A stretch of DNA of 36,953 bases, from contig JAZKFV010000017.1 in NCBI GenBank assembly GCA_040386195.1, positions 1 through 36,953 of the forward strand, given 5' to 3'. Within the stretch, counting starts at the first letter, position 1. Every line of letters starts with the position of its first letter. Of the stretch, positions 28,159-35,679 are shown piece by piece. The notes beneath the pieces are model-generated. The model ran no database searches and was not told the origin of the DNA. It saw only the letters and a program-made list of their open reading frames with translations. The DNA is from JAJTCH01 sp040386195 (lineage in GTDB: Bacteria > Pseudomonadota > Alphaproteobacteria > Rickettsiales > UBA1997). The position numbers and the translations under genes are program-made.

Positions 28159-28188
28159 TACAGCAATACAGCTTTTAGTATTTACAGC
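28159..28188. promoter_or_regulatory. Three TACAGC direct repeats, candidate antitoxin operator
   Basis: TACAGC occurs at 28159-28164, 28167-28172 and 28183-28188 in the short interval between the divergent antitoxin and peroxiredoxin genes. Repeated hexamers upstream of a ribbon-helix-helix gene suit an autoregulatory operator. A TTGACA hexamer (minus, 28193-28198) is next to them, but no convincing -10 is placed at the right distance. Confidence 0.45.
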
Positions 28189-28287
28189 ATAATGTCAATA
28201 TTTTATTCAGTTGATTTTTTGACCCTGATTATTAGATTACGAGCCTCTTTACTTTTCTATCTTATCAATCTTAAAAAATATAAACCT

Positions 28288-28890
28288 ATGTCAGTTCTAG
28301 TTGGAAAAACTGCGCCAGATTTCACTGCAGCTGCGGTGATGGCCGATAATCAAGTTAATGATAAATTTAATTTGCACTCTTTTTTAAAAGGCAAAATTGG
28401 AGTTTTGTTCTTTTATCCTTTGGATTTTACTTTCGTTTGCCCTTCTGAAATTATCGCTTTTAACCACCGTTTGAAAGAATTCAAAGACCGCGGCGCCGAA
28501 GTGATTGGCGTTTCAGTTGACTCACATTTTTCTCATATCGCTTGGAAAAATACTGCCGTTAATGATGGCGGAATTGGTCAAGTGCAATTTCCATTGGTTG
28601 CCGATTTAACCAAACAAATTGCTCGTGATTATGATGTTTTAATCAACGAAGCTGTAGCTCTAAGAGGCACTTTCTTGATCGACCAACAAGGCGTAGTTCG
28701 CCACCAAGTTATCAACGATTTGCCACTGGGCAGAAATATTGATGAAGCAATCAGAATGGTTGACGCTCTAAAATTCTTCCAAGAAAACGGCGAAGTTTGC
28801 CCAGCTGGATGGAACAAAGGCAAAGACGGAATGAGAGCTGATGCTAGAGGTGTGGCGGAATATTTAGCAAAAAATTCTGACAAATTGTAA
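28288..28890 (+). CDS. Typical 2-Cys peroxiredoxin (AhpC/TSA family)
   Basis: Thiol peroxidase that reduces hydrogen peroxide and organic hydroperoxides in the cytoplasm. The start MSVLVGKTAPDFTAAAV at 28288 gives 200 aa, normal for the Prx1/AhpC group. The frame is open 32 codons further upstream, but that part is hydrophobic, unrelated to the family and overlaps the divergent regulatory region. The peroxidatic cysteine is C51 (FVCPSE), the resolving cysteine C171 (GEVCPAGW) and the conserved arginine R126 (LRGTF). YLAKNSDKL is the C-terminal helix. Divergent from the toxin-antitoxin operon. The partner reductase is not in the window. Confidence 0.95.
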   Translation: MSVLVGKTAPDFTAAAVMADNQVNDKFNLHSFLKGKIGVLFFYPLDFTFVCPSEIIAFNHRLKEFKDRGAEVIGVSVDSHFSHIAWKNTAVNDGGIGQVQFPLVADLTKQIARDYDVLINEAVALRGTFLIDQQGVVRHQVINDLPLGRNIDEAIRMVDALKFFQENGEVCPAGWNKGKDGMRADARGVAEYLAKNSDKL

Positions 28891-28898
28891 AATAAAAA

Positions 28899-28933
28899 TA
28901 GTCGTAAGTCGTAAGTCATAAGTCGTAAGTTGG
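28899..28933. repeat. Left heptamer array of the four-helix-bundle cassette
   Basis: Tandem TAAGTCG units beginning 8 bp after the peroxiredoxin stop and ending directly before the next ATG. Bases 28908-28932 are the reverse complement of 29298-29322 with 24 of 25 matching, including the off-consensus CATA unit. The match extends outward for 8 more bases with one mismatch. Confidence 0.9.
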
Positions 28934-29314
28934 ATGATAATTCGTAAATTTGAGGATATTTTGGTTTGGCAAAAATCTCAGGGTTTTGCTGTAGAAATTT
29001 ATGCAGTTTTTGGTGGTATGAAGGATTTTGGTTTTAAAGACCAGATTCTTCGTGCTGTAGTATCTATTTCAAGCAATATTGCTGAAGGATTTGACAGAAG
29101 CTCTGACGCTGATTTTAGCAGGTTTCTATATATAGCAATCAGCTCTTGTAGCGAAGTAAGGTCAATGATTTATCTTGCAGAAAAATTACACTATCTGTCA
29201 AACGAGCAAAAAATTAACTTTATCAAAAGCAGTAATGAAATATCTAAAATGATAAGAGGTCTAATCAAATCCCTAACCAAAAAGCCACAAACACTCACAA
29301 CTTACGACCTATGA
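28934..29314 (+). CDS. Four-helix-bundle protein, 23S rRNA IVP/Avd-like family
   Basis: 126-aa member of the 23S rRNA-intervening-sequence protein family (PF05635 / four helix bundle TIGR02436 type). Family motifs are visible: FEDILVWQKSQ at the start, FGFKDQILRAVVSIS then SNIAEGF, FLYIAISSCSEVRSMIYLAE and the closing IRGLIKSL helix. Members are encoded in 23S rRNA intervening sequences of several bacteria, and the fold is shared with Avd of diversity-generating retroelements; the molecular role is unsettled. Here the gene sits in the loop of a 33-bp inverted heptamer array: the ATG is one base after the left arm, and the last codons (LTTYDL) and stop are made of the right arm. It interrupts the interval between peroxiredoxin and dnaJ. 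Confidence 0.92.
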   Translation: MIIRKFEDILVWQKSQGFAVEIYAVFGGMKDFGFKDQILRAVVSISSNIAEGFDRSSDADFSRFLYIAISSCSEVRSMIYLAEKLHYLSNEQKINFIKSSNEISKMIRGLIKSLTKKPQTLTTYDL

Positions 29315-29347
29315 CTTACGACTCACGACTTACGACTCACGACTCAC
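29293..29347. repeat. Right (inverted) heptamer array of the cassette
   Basis: Complementary units (ACTTACGACT...) that overlap the last seven codons and stop of the four-helix-bundle gene and end 10 bp before the dnaJ ATG. It pairs with the left array to make a long stem closing off the gene. Confidence 0.9.
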
Positions 29348-29357
29348 ATTAATTCTT

Positions 29358-30488
29358 ATGAAACAAGATTATTACCAAACCCTCGGAATCTCTAAATCCG
29401 CTAACGCTGATGAAATAAAAAAAGCCTATCGCAAATTGGCGATGCAATATCATCCGGATCGTAATCCGGGAAATAAAGAGGCGGAGAAAAAATTTAAAGA
29501 AGCGACTGAGGCTTATGAAGTTTTGAAAGATGAACAAAAACGCGCCGCTTTTGATCAATATGGTCACAGCGCTTTTGAGCAAGGTGGACAAGGCGGCGGA
29601 TTTGGTGGACAATCTCAAGGCGGCTTTAATGATTTTGCCGATATTTTCAGCAGCTTTGGTGATATTTTTGGTGATTTGGGTGGTGGAAAAAAGAAGCGCA
29701 GCTCAGCTTTGCGCGGCTCCGATATTCGTTACAATTTAGAAATTAGTTTAGAAGAAGCATTTGCGGGCGTGAGCAAAAAAATTAGCTTCAACATTGCCAG
29801 CACTTGCGGCACTTGCAGCGGCTCTGGCGCGGAAGGAAATAGCAAACCAGAAGATTGCACAACTTGTCGCGGCTCAGGCAAAATCCGCGCGCAACAAGGT
29901 TTTTTCATTGTTGAGCGCACTTGCACAACTTGCAACGGCGTTGGGCAAATCATTAAAAACAAATGCAAAACTTGCGGCGGGCAAGGCAGAGTTGATCGCG
30001 AAAAAGTTTTATCAGTAAAAATTCCTGCCGGCGTTGAAGATGGCAATCGCATCAGACTAGCTGGCGAAGGCGAAGCCGGCGCACGGGGCGGACAGGCGGG
30101 AGATTTATATGTATTTATCTCAATTAAAAATCACAAATTTTTTGACCGCAAAAGCGACGATATTTATTGCGAAATTCCTATCAAAATGACCACCGCTGCA
30201 CTTGGCGGCTCAGTAGAAATTCCAACCATTGACGGCACAATTACCAAACTCATAATTCCCGAAGGCACCCAAACCAACGATCAATTTCGCCTTAAATCTA
30301 AAGGCATGACGGTTTTGAACAGCGGCGGCAGAAGAGCAGATATGTATGTGAAAATTTTTGTCGAAACCCCGGTGAAATTAAACGCTGAGCAAAAAGCTTT
30401 AATGGAACAGTTAAACAAATCTATCGGCAATAAATCTAATCCAAAATCAGAAGGATTTTTTGATAAAATGAGTGGGTTTTTTAAGTAA
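29358..30488 (+). CDS. dnaJ: Chaperone DnaJ (Hsp40)
   Basis: Co-chaperone that delivers unfolded clients to DnaK and stimulates its ATPase. Type I DnaJ of 376 aa: J domain with HPD at 32-34, Gly/Phe-rich linker about 75-110, zinc-finger domain with four CxxCxGxG repeats (C150/C153, C167/C170, C189/C192, C203/C206), then the substrate-binding C-terminal domains. All key residues are intact. dnaK and grpE are not nearby. The start lies only 10 bp after the heptamer array, with no clear Shine-Dalgarno sequence, so its promoter is either within the cassette or upstream of the peroxiredoxin. The stop abuts a palindromic element. Confidence 0.97.
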   Translation: MKQDYYQTLGISKSANADEIKKAYRKLAMQYHPDRNPGNKEAEKKFKEATEAYEVLKDEQKRAAFDQYGHSAFEQGGQGGGFGGQSQGGFNDFADIFSSFGDIFGDLGGGKKKRSSALRGSDIRYNLEISLEEAFAGVSKKISFNIASTCGTCSGSGAEGNSKPEDCTTCRGSGKIRAQQGFFIVERTCTTCNGVGQIIKNKCKTCGGQGRVDREKVLSVKIPAGVEDGNRIRLAGEGEAGARGGQAGDLYVFISIKNHKFFDRKSDDIYCEIPIKMTTAALGGSVEIPTIDGTITKLIIPEGTQTNDQFRLKSKGMTVLNSGGRRADMYVKIFVETPVKLNAEQKALMEQLNKSIGNKSNPKSEGFFDKMSGFFK

Positions 30489-30614
30489 TACCATTTCCAA
30501 TCTTAAATGAGGGATGTGAATTTTAGGGCGAGGCTGCGTAAGCCTATTAAACATAGGTGCGCAAAGCCGAGACCCGCGAAATTCGCATTCATCATTTAAG
30601 AGTGGAAATGGTAT
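30488..30614. repeat. 127-bp palindromic element after dnaJ
   Basis: The ends are a perfect 12-bp inverted repeat (ATACCATTTCCA), and the complementarity continues inward: the first 36 bp of each arm agree at about 32 positions. The GC-richer centre contains a second inverted motif (CCTATTAAACATAGG) with GGCTGCG/CGCAAAGCC around it. The first base overlaps the dnaJ stop codon. It looks like a MITE or palindromic repeat element and could also act as the transcript end for dnaJ. The remaining 30615-30680 shows nothing. Confidence 0.8.
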
Positions 30615-30680
30615 AAGGATACTGCCAAAAAACTTTGGTGGTGACTCAATTTCAAATCATTATTAAACCTAAATTTACAA

Positions 30681-31712
30681 CTACTGTTGTTTTAGCTTCG
30701 ATTTTTCACCTAAAGGTTCTGGATTAACTTCAGCAAATCTAACCTTTACTTCCTTTGATGGCATCAATTCATCTGATGTTGAAACTTCTTCACTGGTTGA
30801 TGGCTGATTTTTTAATGAAGCTTCATTGGCAATTATTTGATCTAATATTTCATCTACTTTTAGCACAGAATATAAAGGATTGTCCCCATGTTTTTCTGAG
30901 AACATTTTTTTAAATTCTTGCACGCTAGGAGTTGGAGTTCCAGTGGGAACATTTTTCTGGTAATTTTTGATATATGTATTTAGTTCGCCTCGAATTTTTT
31001 GAGGGTCAATTCTTTGAGCATATTTAGCGTCAACCTCAACGCAGCTCGTTAATAATTGTAACAATAAAGTTCTTGATTCTGGATTATATTCAAAAAGTTT
31101 ATCTTTGTTTTGGCAAAGCTCAGCAACAAAACTTATTACCTCATCATGATCCGTTTCTTCTAGCCTATTAACAGATAATTTTGCTTGACCCCAAACTTTT
31201 GTTTTTTCTTCCCTGACAAAAGAAACTTCCAGACGATCAACACCCAAATTCCATTGATGCATCGGCTCAAAAGAATCGGTATCGTAGACATTAATTTTTA
31301 GCATCGTATTTGTTGTTTTATCTAAAACTTCAAAAGTGATGGATCTTTTTTTACCAGATGTGCTTTTTTTATAAGTTGCAGATTTATCAATTCTATATTT
31401 CGTTGTGTCGCGGAATATGTTTGCAATATCCTTCATTGCTGCGGTTGGTTTTTGAGGATCAAAATGTGCTATTTTTAAGCAACAATTAAGATCTTTTGGA
31501 ACTCTTGTGAATTGTAATAGAGGCTTTCCTTCTGAGGTAAATGGCTCAAGAAGAGTTTCATAAACAGGGCTACCATAAAATATGATACCAGTTGAGCCCG
31601 GAATATTAAGTCTCGCTCTTAAATCTTGGGTTTGTTCAGTTATTTTTTCCAGAGTTTTAGTTTCCGCCAAGGTAAAAGTTTCTAAAAAATCTTCAGGATG
31701 TTGTTTTGTCAT
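30681..31712 (-). CDS. Unknown 343-aa protein, possible degenerate nucleotidyltransferase fold
   Basis: Not assigned to a family. The N-terminal half has a layout reminiscent of minimal/AbiEii-like nucleotidyltransferases: a GS turn (IIFYGSPVYE, G47-S48), then RVPKDLNCCLKI, where D74-L-N76 sits where a D-x-D would be, and later LKINVYD (D144), where a third acidic residue is expected. N76 in place of Asp would weaken metal binding, so activity is doubtful. The middle is helical. The last 45 residues are a Ser/Glu-rich linker (STSEEVSTSDE) with a basic end (EKSKLKQQ), similar in style to the large proteins elsewhere in the window. No signal peptide or membrane segment. A 14-bp AT palindrome (31725-31738) lies just upstream. 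Confidence 0.75.
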   Translation of the reverse strand: MTKQHPEDFLETFTLAETKTLEKITEQTQDLRARLNIPGSTGIIFYGSPVYETLLEPFTSEGKPLLQFTRVPKDLNCCLKIAHFDPQKPTAAMKDIANIFRDTTKYRIDKSATYKKSTSGKKRSITFEVLDKTTNTMLKINVYDTDSFEPMHQWNLGVDRLEVSFVREEKTKVWGQAKLSVNRLEETDHDEVISFVAELCQNKDKLFEYNPESRTLLLQLLTSCVEVDAKYAQRIDPQKIRGELNTYIKNYQKNVPTGTPTPSVQEFKKMFSEKHGDNPLYSVLKVDEILDQIIANEASLKNQPSTSEEVSTSDELMPSKEVKVRFAEVNPEPLGEKSKLKQQ

Positions 31713-31772
31713 ATTTATTTTTAATTTATAATTATAAACCCAATCAAATCATAGATAGAGACATTAATTCCC

Positions 31773-32324
31773 CTAGCCTAATTTGATATGATACTCTCTC
31801 ATCAACTCAATATAATTCTGAGCCGAAATTTTGATATAATCTTTTTCAACTTGAGTTAAATCACGAAAATATTTTGCTGGGTTTCCTGCCCAAATTTGTC
31901 CGGATTTTACAACTTTCCCCGGAGTTAAAACCGCGCCAGCCGCTAACATTCCATAACTTTCCACTCGCGCCAAATCCATCACAATTGAGCCCATGCCGAT
32001 AAATGCATAATCTTCAATTATACAAGCGTGAATAATGGCGGAATGCCCGATGGTCACACCTTTACCAATTATAGTTGGCCCGCCATCATTGGCAGTTTTG
32101 TTTTGAGCGTGATGCGGGCGGGTAACGTGAATCACGGTGTTGTCTTGAATATTAGTATCATCACCAATTCTAATTTTTGCCACATCACCACGAATCACAC
32201 AACCAAACCACACACCAACATTTTTCCCAATCACCGTATCGCCAGAAACAATAGCATTGGGCGCAATGAAAGCTGATGAATCAATGATTGGCGTTATGCC
32301 ACGATAAGTTAGAATATTTTTCAT
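31773..32324 (-). CDS. Gamma-carbonic-anhydrase-like hexapeptide-repeat protein
   Basis: 183-aa left-handed beta-helix protein of the gamma-carbonic anhydrase/YrdA-PaaY group, acting as a trimer. Hexapeptide repeats run through residues about 15-135 (IVSGDTVIGKNVGVWFGCV and so on). The three metal-ligand histidines are at H66 (VIHVT), H94 (IGHSAIIH) and H99. The conserved RGD at 45-47 and the NIQD at 58-61 are present. A C-terminal helix follows. The family is clear; whether this member is a real carbonic anhydrase or has another role cannot be told. It follows ccoG after 54 bp on the same strand. Confidence 0.92.
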   Translation of the reverse strand: MKNILTYRGITPIIDSSAFIAPNAIVSGDTVIGKNVGVWFGCVIRGDVAKIRIGDDTNIQDNTVIHVTRPHHAQNKTANDGGPTIIGKGVTIGHSAIIHACIIEDYAFIGMGSIVMDLARVESYGMLAAGAVLTPGKVVKSGQIWAGNPAKYFRDLTQVEKDYIKISAQNYIELMREYHIKLG

Positions 32325-32352
32325 AATTAATTTTATTTTTTTACTTACATAG

Positions 32353-32373
32353 TCGCGCTGTAGCGAAGCGCAA
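32353..32373. other. GC-rich hairpin between ccoG and the carbonic-anhydrase-like gene
   Basis: On the minus strand TTGCGCT-TCGCTAC-AGCGCGA gives a 7-bp stem with one G-U pair and a 7-nt loop. No U-run follows directly, so it is not a classical intrinsic terminator; it may stabilise or separate the two transcripts. Confidence 0.5.
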
Positions 32374-32378
32374 GCGGA

Positions 32379-33785
32379 TTATTTACTCATAAACACAGTT
32401 TCCACCTCAACTTCCTGATTATTTTTATTATCAATAATCACAAATTCAACCTCATTTCTTCCTTGAGAATTTTCTAAATTTTCACCGGCAACACTTAAAT
32501 AAATTCTGAAACTCGCAACTTCTCCGGCCTTCACTGGCAAATTTTCAAGGCTTAAATCTTCAGTGCCTTCAACTTTAACTGCGGCATATTTTATATCTTC
32601 AACTTTGAGTCGATAAGATTTGTCTTCAAAAGTTTTGTTAGAAATTTTAATAATGTAGCCATTTCTAAAATTGCCGTTGGAAAGCATTACAAACATTGGG
32701 TTGCGATCCGCCAGAACATCAACTTTTAATGGCAATTTGTTGGATAAATTAACCGCAATTAAACTGCCAACAATCAACAAAATTGCTGAATAATAAAATG
32801 TTCTAGGGCGCAAAAATTTGAACTGGGTTTTTTTGTTTATATCAGTATTTTGCAAATTAATTTCAGTGTCATAGCGAATCAAACCTTTGGGCAAATTCAT
32901 TTGCGCCATCACATTATCGCAAGCGTCAATGCACAAGCCGCAAGCAATACATTCCATCTGCAAACCATTTCTAATATCAATATTTTGCGGGCAAACCACC
33001 ACGCATTGACGGCAGTCAATACAATGTCCACGATTTTCCCAAGAACTGCCTTGCTTATACTTTCCGCGTGGCTCGCCGCGTTTTTCATCATAAGAGATTA
33101 TCAAAGTTGCCGGATCAAACATTGCCGATTGGAACCTGGCATAAGGGCACATATAATTGCAAACTTGCTCGCGAGCAAAGCCGGCCATAATATAGGTTGA
33201 AGCCGCAATTCCCACAGCCCAACCCCATTGATTTATAGTTAAATTTAGATCGAGAATATTTCTTAAAACTGTTGGCGCATCGCTAAAATAATTAATGAAC
33301 CCCAGCCCGGTGATTAATGAAACTAATACCCAAACTAAATGAGTGGCAGTTTTGCGCCAAATGTTTTGGAAGGAAAAACCCTTGCGATCGAGCTTGATTC
33401 GGTCGTTGCGATCGCCTTGAAAAAATCTTTCGACCTTAACAAAAATATCCGTCCACACTGTTTGCGGGCAAGAATATCCGCACCAAACCCGACCAAATAA
33501 TGAGGTGATAAAAAACAACGCAACTGCCGCAAAAATTAAAATTGCCGCCAGATAATAAACTTCTTCCGGCCACATTTCGATGAAGAAAAAGTAACCGCGT
33601 GAATTAGGAATATCGATTAAAATCGCCTGATTTGAAGCCGCCGCACCACGATCCCATCTTAAAAAAGGCGCAGCAAAAAAAATCGCCAAACAAATTAAAT
33701 TGGTCAAATTTTTGATGCTGCGAAATTTTCCTTGCACATTTTGCGGATAAGTTTTTTCGCGTTTTTGGAAATATTGGCTAATCAT
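32379..33785 (-). CDS. ccoG: CcoG/RdxA-type 4Fe-4S membrane protein
   Basis: 468-aa inner-membrane protein of the CcoG (FixG/RdxA) family, described as a cupric reductase that supplies Cu(I) for assembly of cbb3-type cytochrome oxidase. Several membrane segments are visible (about 27-43, 75-97, 147-166, 185-203 and 328-346). The conserved CGYSCPQTVW is at 102-111. Two ferredoxin-type clusters: C255, C258, C261, C265 and C279, C282, C285, C289. The C-terminal region is an Ig-like periplasmic domain. Its start overlaps the end of dsbB by 8 bp, so the two are translationally coupled. The cbb3 oxidase genes are not in this window. Confidence 0.95.
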   Translation of the reverse strand: MISQYFQKREKTYPQNVQGKFRSIKNLTNLICLAIFFAAPFLRWDRGAAASNQAILIDIPNSRGYFFFIEMWPEEVYYLAAILIFAAVALFFITSLFGRVWCGYSCPQTVWTDIFVKVERFFQGDRNDRIKLDRKGFSFQNIWRKTATHLVWVLVSLITGLGFINYFSDAPTVLRNILDLNLTINQWGWAVGIAASTYIMAGFAREQVCNYMCPYARFQSAMFDPATLIISYDEKRGEPRGKYKQGSSWENRGHCIDCRQCVVVCPQNIDIRNGLQMECIACGLCIDACDNVMAQMNLPKGLIRYDTEINLQNTDINKKTQFKFLRPRTFYYSAILLIVGSLIAVNLSNKLPLKVDVLADRNPMFVMLSNGNFRNGYIIKISNKTFEDKSYRLKVEDIKYAAVKVEGTEDLSLENLPVKAGEVASFRIYLSVAGENLENSQGRNEVEFVIIDNKNNQEVEVETVFMSK

Positions 33786-34281
33786 TTTTATTTTTAATTA
33801 TTCGCAAAGCGCAATAGGAGAAGGAAGCGGCAAGCAAACAATAAATAAAATTCCAACTTGCCATTGAAAGTTTTAGAAACATAAATTGCGGCTGATCGCA
33901 GCGCACGGCTTTGGTTTGCTCTAAAGCTAATTTTAGATCTTCAACATTGTTGATTTGCATTTCAGGCATTGAACAAGAATCCAAACCTGCAAACCATTTT
34001 TGTTCAACGCCGCTGTGATAAAAGGCGATTGCGGCGTTGATTAGCAATAATAAAATTGCTAGCCAGATTGCTAATTTTTGATAATTTTTTAAACTCGAAA
34101 TCATTAAAAACAAAACCGCCAAAATGATAATTGCAAAAAACGGCTTACGCTGCCAAAAGCACAATTGACAAGGCTGCATTCCAAAAATATATTGGCTGAT
34201 ATAAGCACCAAGAAGAGCGAAAATGGAAGTTAGAAGCAGAAAAAAAAGTAAATTTTGATAAGTAAATTTTTTAGTAATCAT
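33778..34281 (-). CDS. dsbB: DsbB-family disulfide bond formation protein
   Basis: 167-aa four-helix inner-membrane protein that reoxidises a periplasmic dithiol oxidase such as DsbA and passes electrons to quinones. Membrane helices at about 9-31, 46-63, 69-88 and 140-160. First redox pair C38-x-x-C41 (PCQLCFWQR) follows helix 1, and a second periplasmic pair C103 and C128 lies between helices 3 and 4, matching DsbB topology. Start codon overlaps the pgi stop by one base (TAATG type), and its end overlaps the ccoG start, so pgi-dsbB-ccoG is a tight operon. No dsbA in view. Confidence 0.92.
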   Translation of the reverse strand: MITKKFTYQNLLFFLLLTSIFALLGAYISQYIFGMQPCQLCFWQRKPFFAIIILAVLFLMISSLKNYQKLAIWLAILLLLINAAIAFYHSGVEQKWFAGLDSCSMPEMQINNVEDLKLALEQTKAVRCDQPQFMFLKLSMASWNFIYCLLAASFSYCALRIIKNKND

Positions 34282-35519
34282 TAATTTTGCAAATATTGTT
34301 TTGCCAAATCCTTTCTAAGCTCAACAGCTGGCTGATCAAAAGGATTAATATTTTTGGCTTTGGCAATAATTATAGTTTCCAAAAACATCTGCATCATCAA
34401 CGCGCTCAAAGTTTTTTCATCAAGCTGATTTAATTCTAAAACTCTGATTGGCAAATGTTTTTGATTCAAAACTTCAATAGTGCTTTCCTGCTCAACGCGA
34501 ACAATTTCATTTAAATCTTTGCCGCCAAATAAAGTTGGGCAATTTGGCAAATCTAAAACTGAAAAATTACTTTGTGGATTTTGATTGGTGATAAAAGTGA
34601 AAAATTTATCTTTTGGCCCATCCAAATAAAGCTGAAGCTGACTGTGCTGATCAACCGTTCCCATTGAAGTGATTGGCGTGGAACCAAAACCATTTTTGCC
34701 CAAAGATTCCGCCCAAAGCTGGCGATACCAATCGGTAAAATCTTTCAAGCGATCAATATAAGGCATAATCACATTGCTGCGAAAACCTCGATCGAATAAA
34801 TAAAGTTGATAAGCGGCAATTTGCGCCACTTTATTTTGATTGATTTCTTGATTGATAAAATTCTCCAAAATTTGCCCAGCACCATTTCGAATTGCCAAAA
34901 TATCCAAACCACAAATTGCCGCCGGCAGCAAGCCAACAATGCTTAGATAAGAAAAGCGTCCACCAATATTTTGCGGGTGAGAATAGATTTCTGAGCCAAT
35001 ATCCAAAGCAATTTTGGCAATTGAATTTTGCTGATTTTGAGTAATGAAAATAAAATTCTGGCTGAAATCTTTAATATTTTCTTGGCGAAATTTCTCAATC
35101 AAAATCAATGTTTGGCAAATAGTTTCAATGGTTTCGCCGGATTTACTAATAACTAAAAAACAAGTTTTTTGTAAATTCAAATTTTCTAGATCTCCAGCAA
35201 TTGAGCAGCTATCAATTGATTCCATAAAAGTAATTTTGGCTGCAGAATTTTTAGCAATCACCGTTAAAGTTTTGCCGCCAAGGCTTGATCCACCAACGCC
35301 AAGCACCACAATCTTTTCAAATTGCTGATTAATTTTATTAGCCAAATCTTGAATCTCTTTTAAATCAGCTTTTTGCAGAGCAATATTAAGCGGCGCAATT
35401 TGATTATTTTTCAATTCCAAAACAATCGCATTTTTAGCCTCCTCAATATTTTTCCAATAAGGTTTCATCTCTACAGAATCAAGCTCGGGTAAGTTTTTGA
35501 TATTTTGAGTATAAAGCAT
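34281..35519 (-). CDS. pgi: Glucose-6-phosphate isomerase
   Basis: Interconverts glucose 6-phosphate and fructose 6-phosphate in glycolysis/gluconeogenesis. The 412-aa product belongs to the short bacterial form. Motifs: GVGGSSLGGKT from residue 74, sugar-phosphate-binding SKSGET (125-130), GGRFS (186-190), E271 in WAESLGK, GTVDQHSQLQLYLDG with H292, and C-terminal NPFDQPAVE with the catalytic lysine region after it. All expected residues are intact. First gene of the pgi-dsbB-ccoG set. Its presence argues against a strictly glycolysis-lacking Rickettsia sensu stricto. Confidence 0.95.
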   Translation of the reverse strand: MLYTQNIKNLPELDSVEMKPYWKNIEEAKNAIVLELKNNQIAPLNIALQKADLKEIQDLANKINQQFEKIVVLGVGGSSLGGKTLTVIAKNSAAKITFMESIDSCSIAGDLENLNLQKTCFLVISKSGETIETICQTLILIEKFRQENIKDFSQNFIFITQNQQNSIAKIALDIGSEIYSHPQNIGGRFSYLSIVGLLPAAICGLDILAIRNGAGQILENFINQEINQNKVAQIAAYQLYLFDRGFRSNVIMPYIDRLKDFTDWYRQLWAESLGKNGFGSTPITSMGTVDQHSQLQLYLDGPKDKFFTFITNQNPQSNFSVLDLPNCPTLFGGKDLNEIVRVEQESTIEVLNQKHLPIRVLELNQLDEKTLSALMMQMFLETIIIAKAKNINPFDQPAVELRKDLAKQYLQN

Positions 35520-35545
35520 TTTATGAGGCGTTTTATTTTAGTTAG

Positions 35546-35573
35546 TTGTAATAAAATTTTTTATCACTATATT
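35546..35573 (+). promoter_or_regulatory. Candidate promoter of tRNA-Cys
   Basis: Plus strand -35 TTGTAA (35546-35551) and -10 TATATT (35568-35573), spacer 16 bp, ending 28 bp before the mature tRNA 5' end. Confidence 0.55.
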
Positions 35574-35601
35574 GTCCGATCTTTCAAATCTTTCCTCCCT
35601 T

Positions 35602-35675
35602 GGCCGGGTAGCAAAGTGGTAATGCAGAGGCCTGCAAAGCCTTTACCGTCGGTTCGATTCCGTCCCTGGCCTCCA
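35602..35675 (+). tRNA. tRNA-Cys (GCA)
   Basis: 74 nt with encoded CCA. The 7-bp acceptor stem GGCCGGG pairs with CCTGGCC plus one flanking C (one G-U pair). The discriminator is U at 35672, as expected for cysteine. Anticodon GCA at 35634-35636 lies in loop CTGCAAA, closed by stem GAGGC/GCCTT. The T-loop GGTTCGATTCC is standard. Runs opposite to the flanking pgi and coaBC genes. Confidence 0.96.
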
Positions 35676-35679
35676 AAAT

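Noticed and set aside
28192..28287. 32-codon N-terminal extension of the peroxiredoxin
   Set aside because: Hydrophobic, unrelated to the family, and lies in the divergent regulatory region; MSVLVGKTAPDF at 28288 is the family start.
28899..29347. Heptamer arrays as a CRISPR array
   Set aside because: Units are 7 bp with no spacers and no cas genes are present.
29349..29618. Minus-strand ORF overlapping the dnaJ start
   Set aside because: Antisense to the conserved J domain; no independent support.
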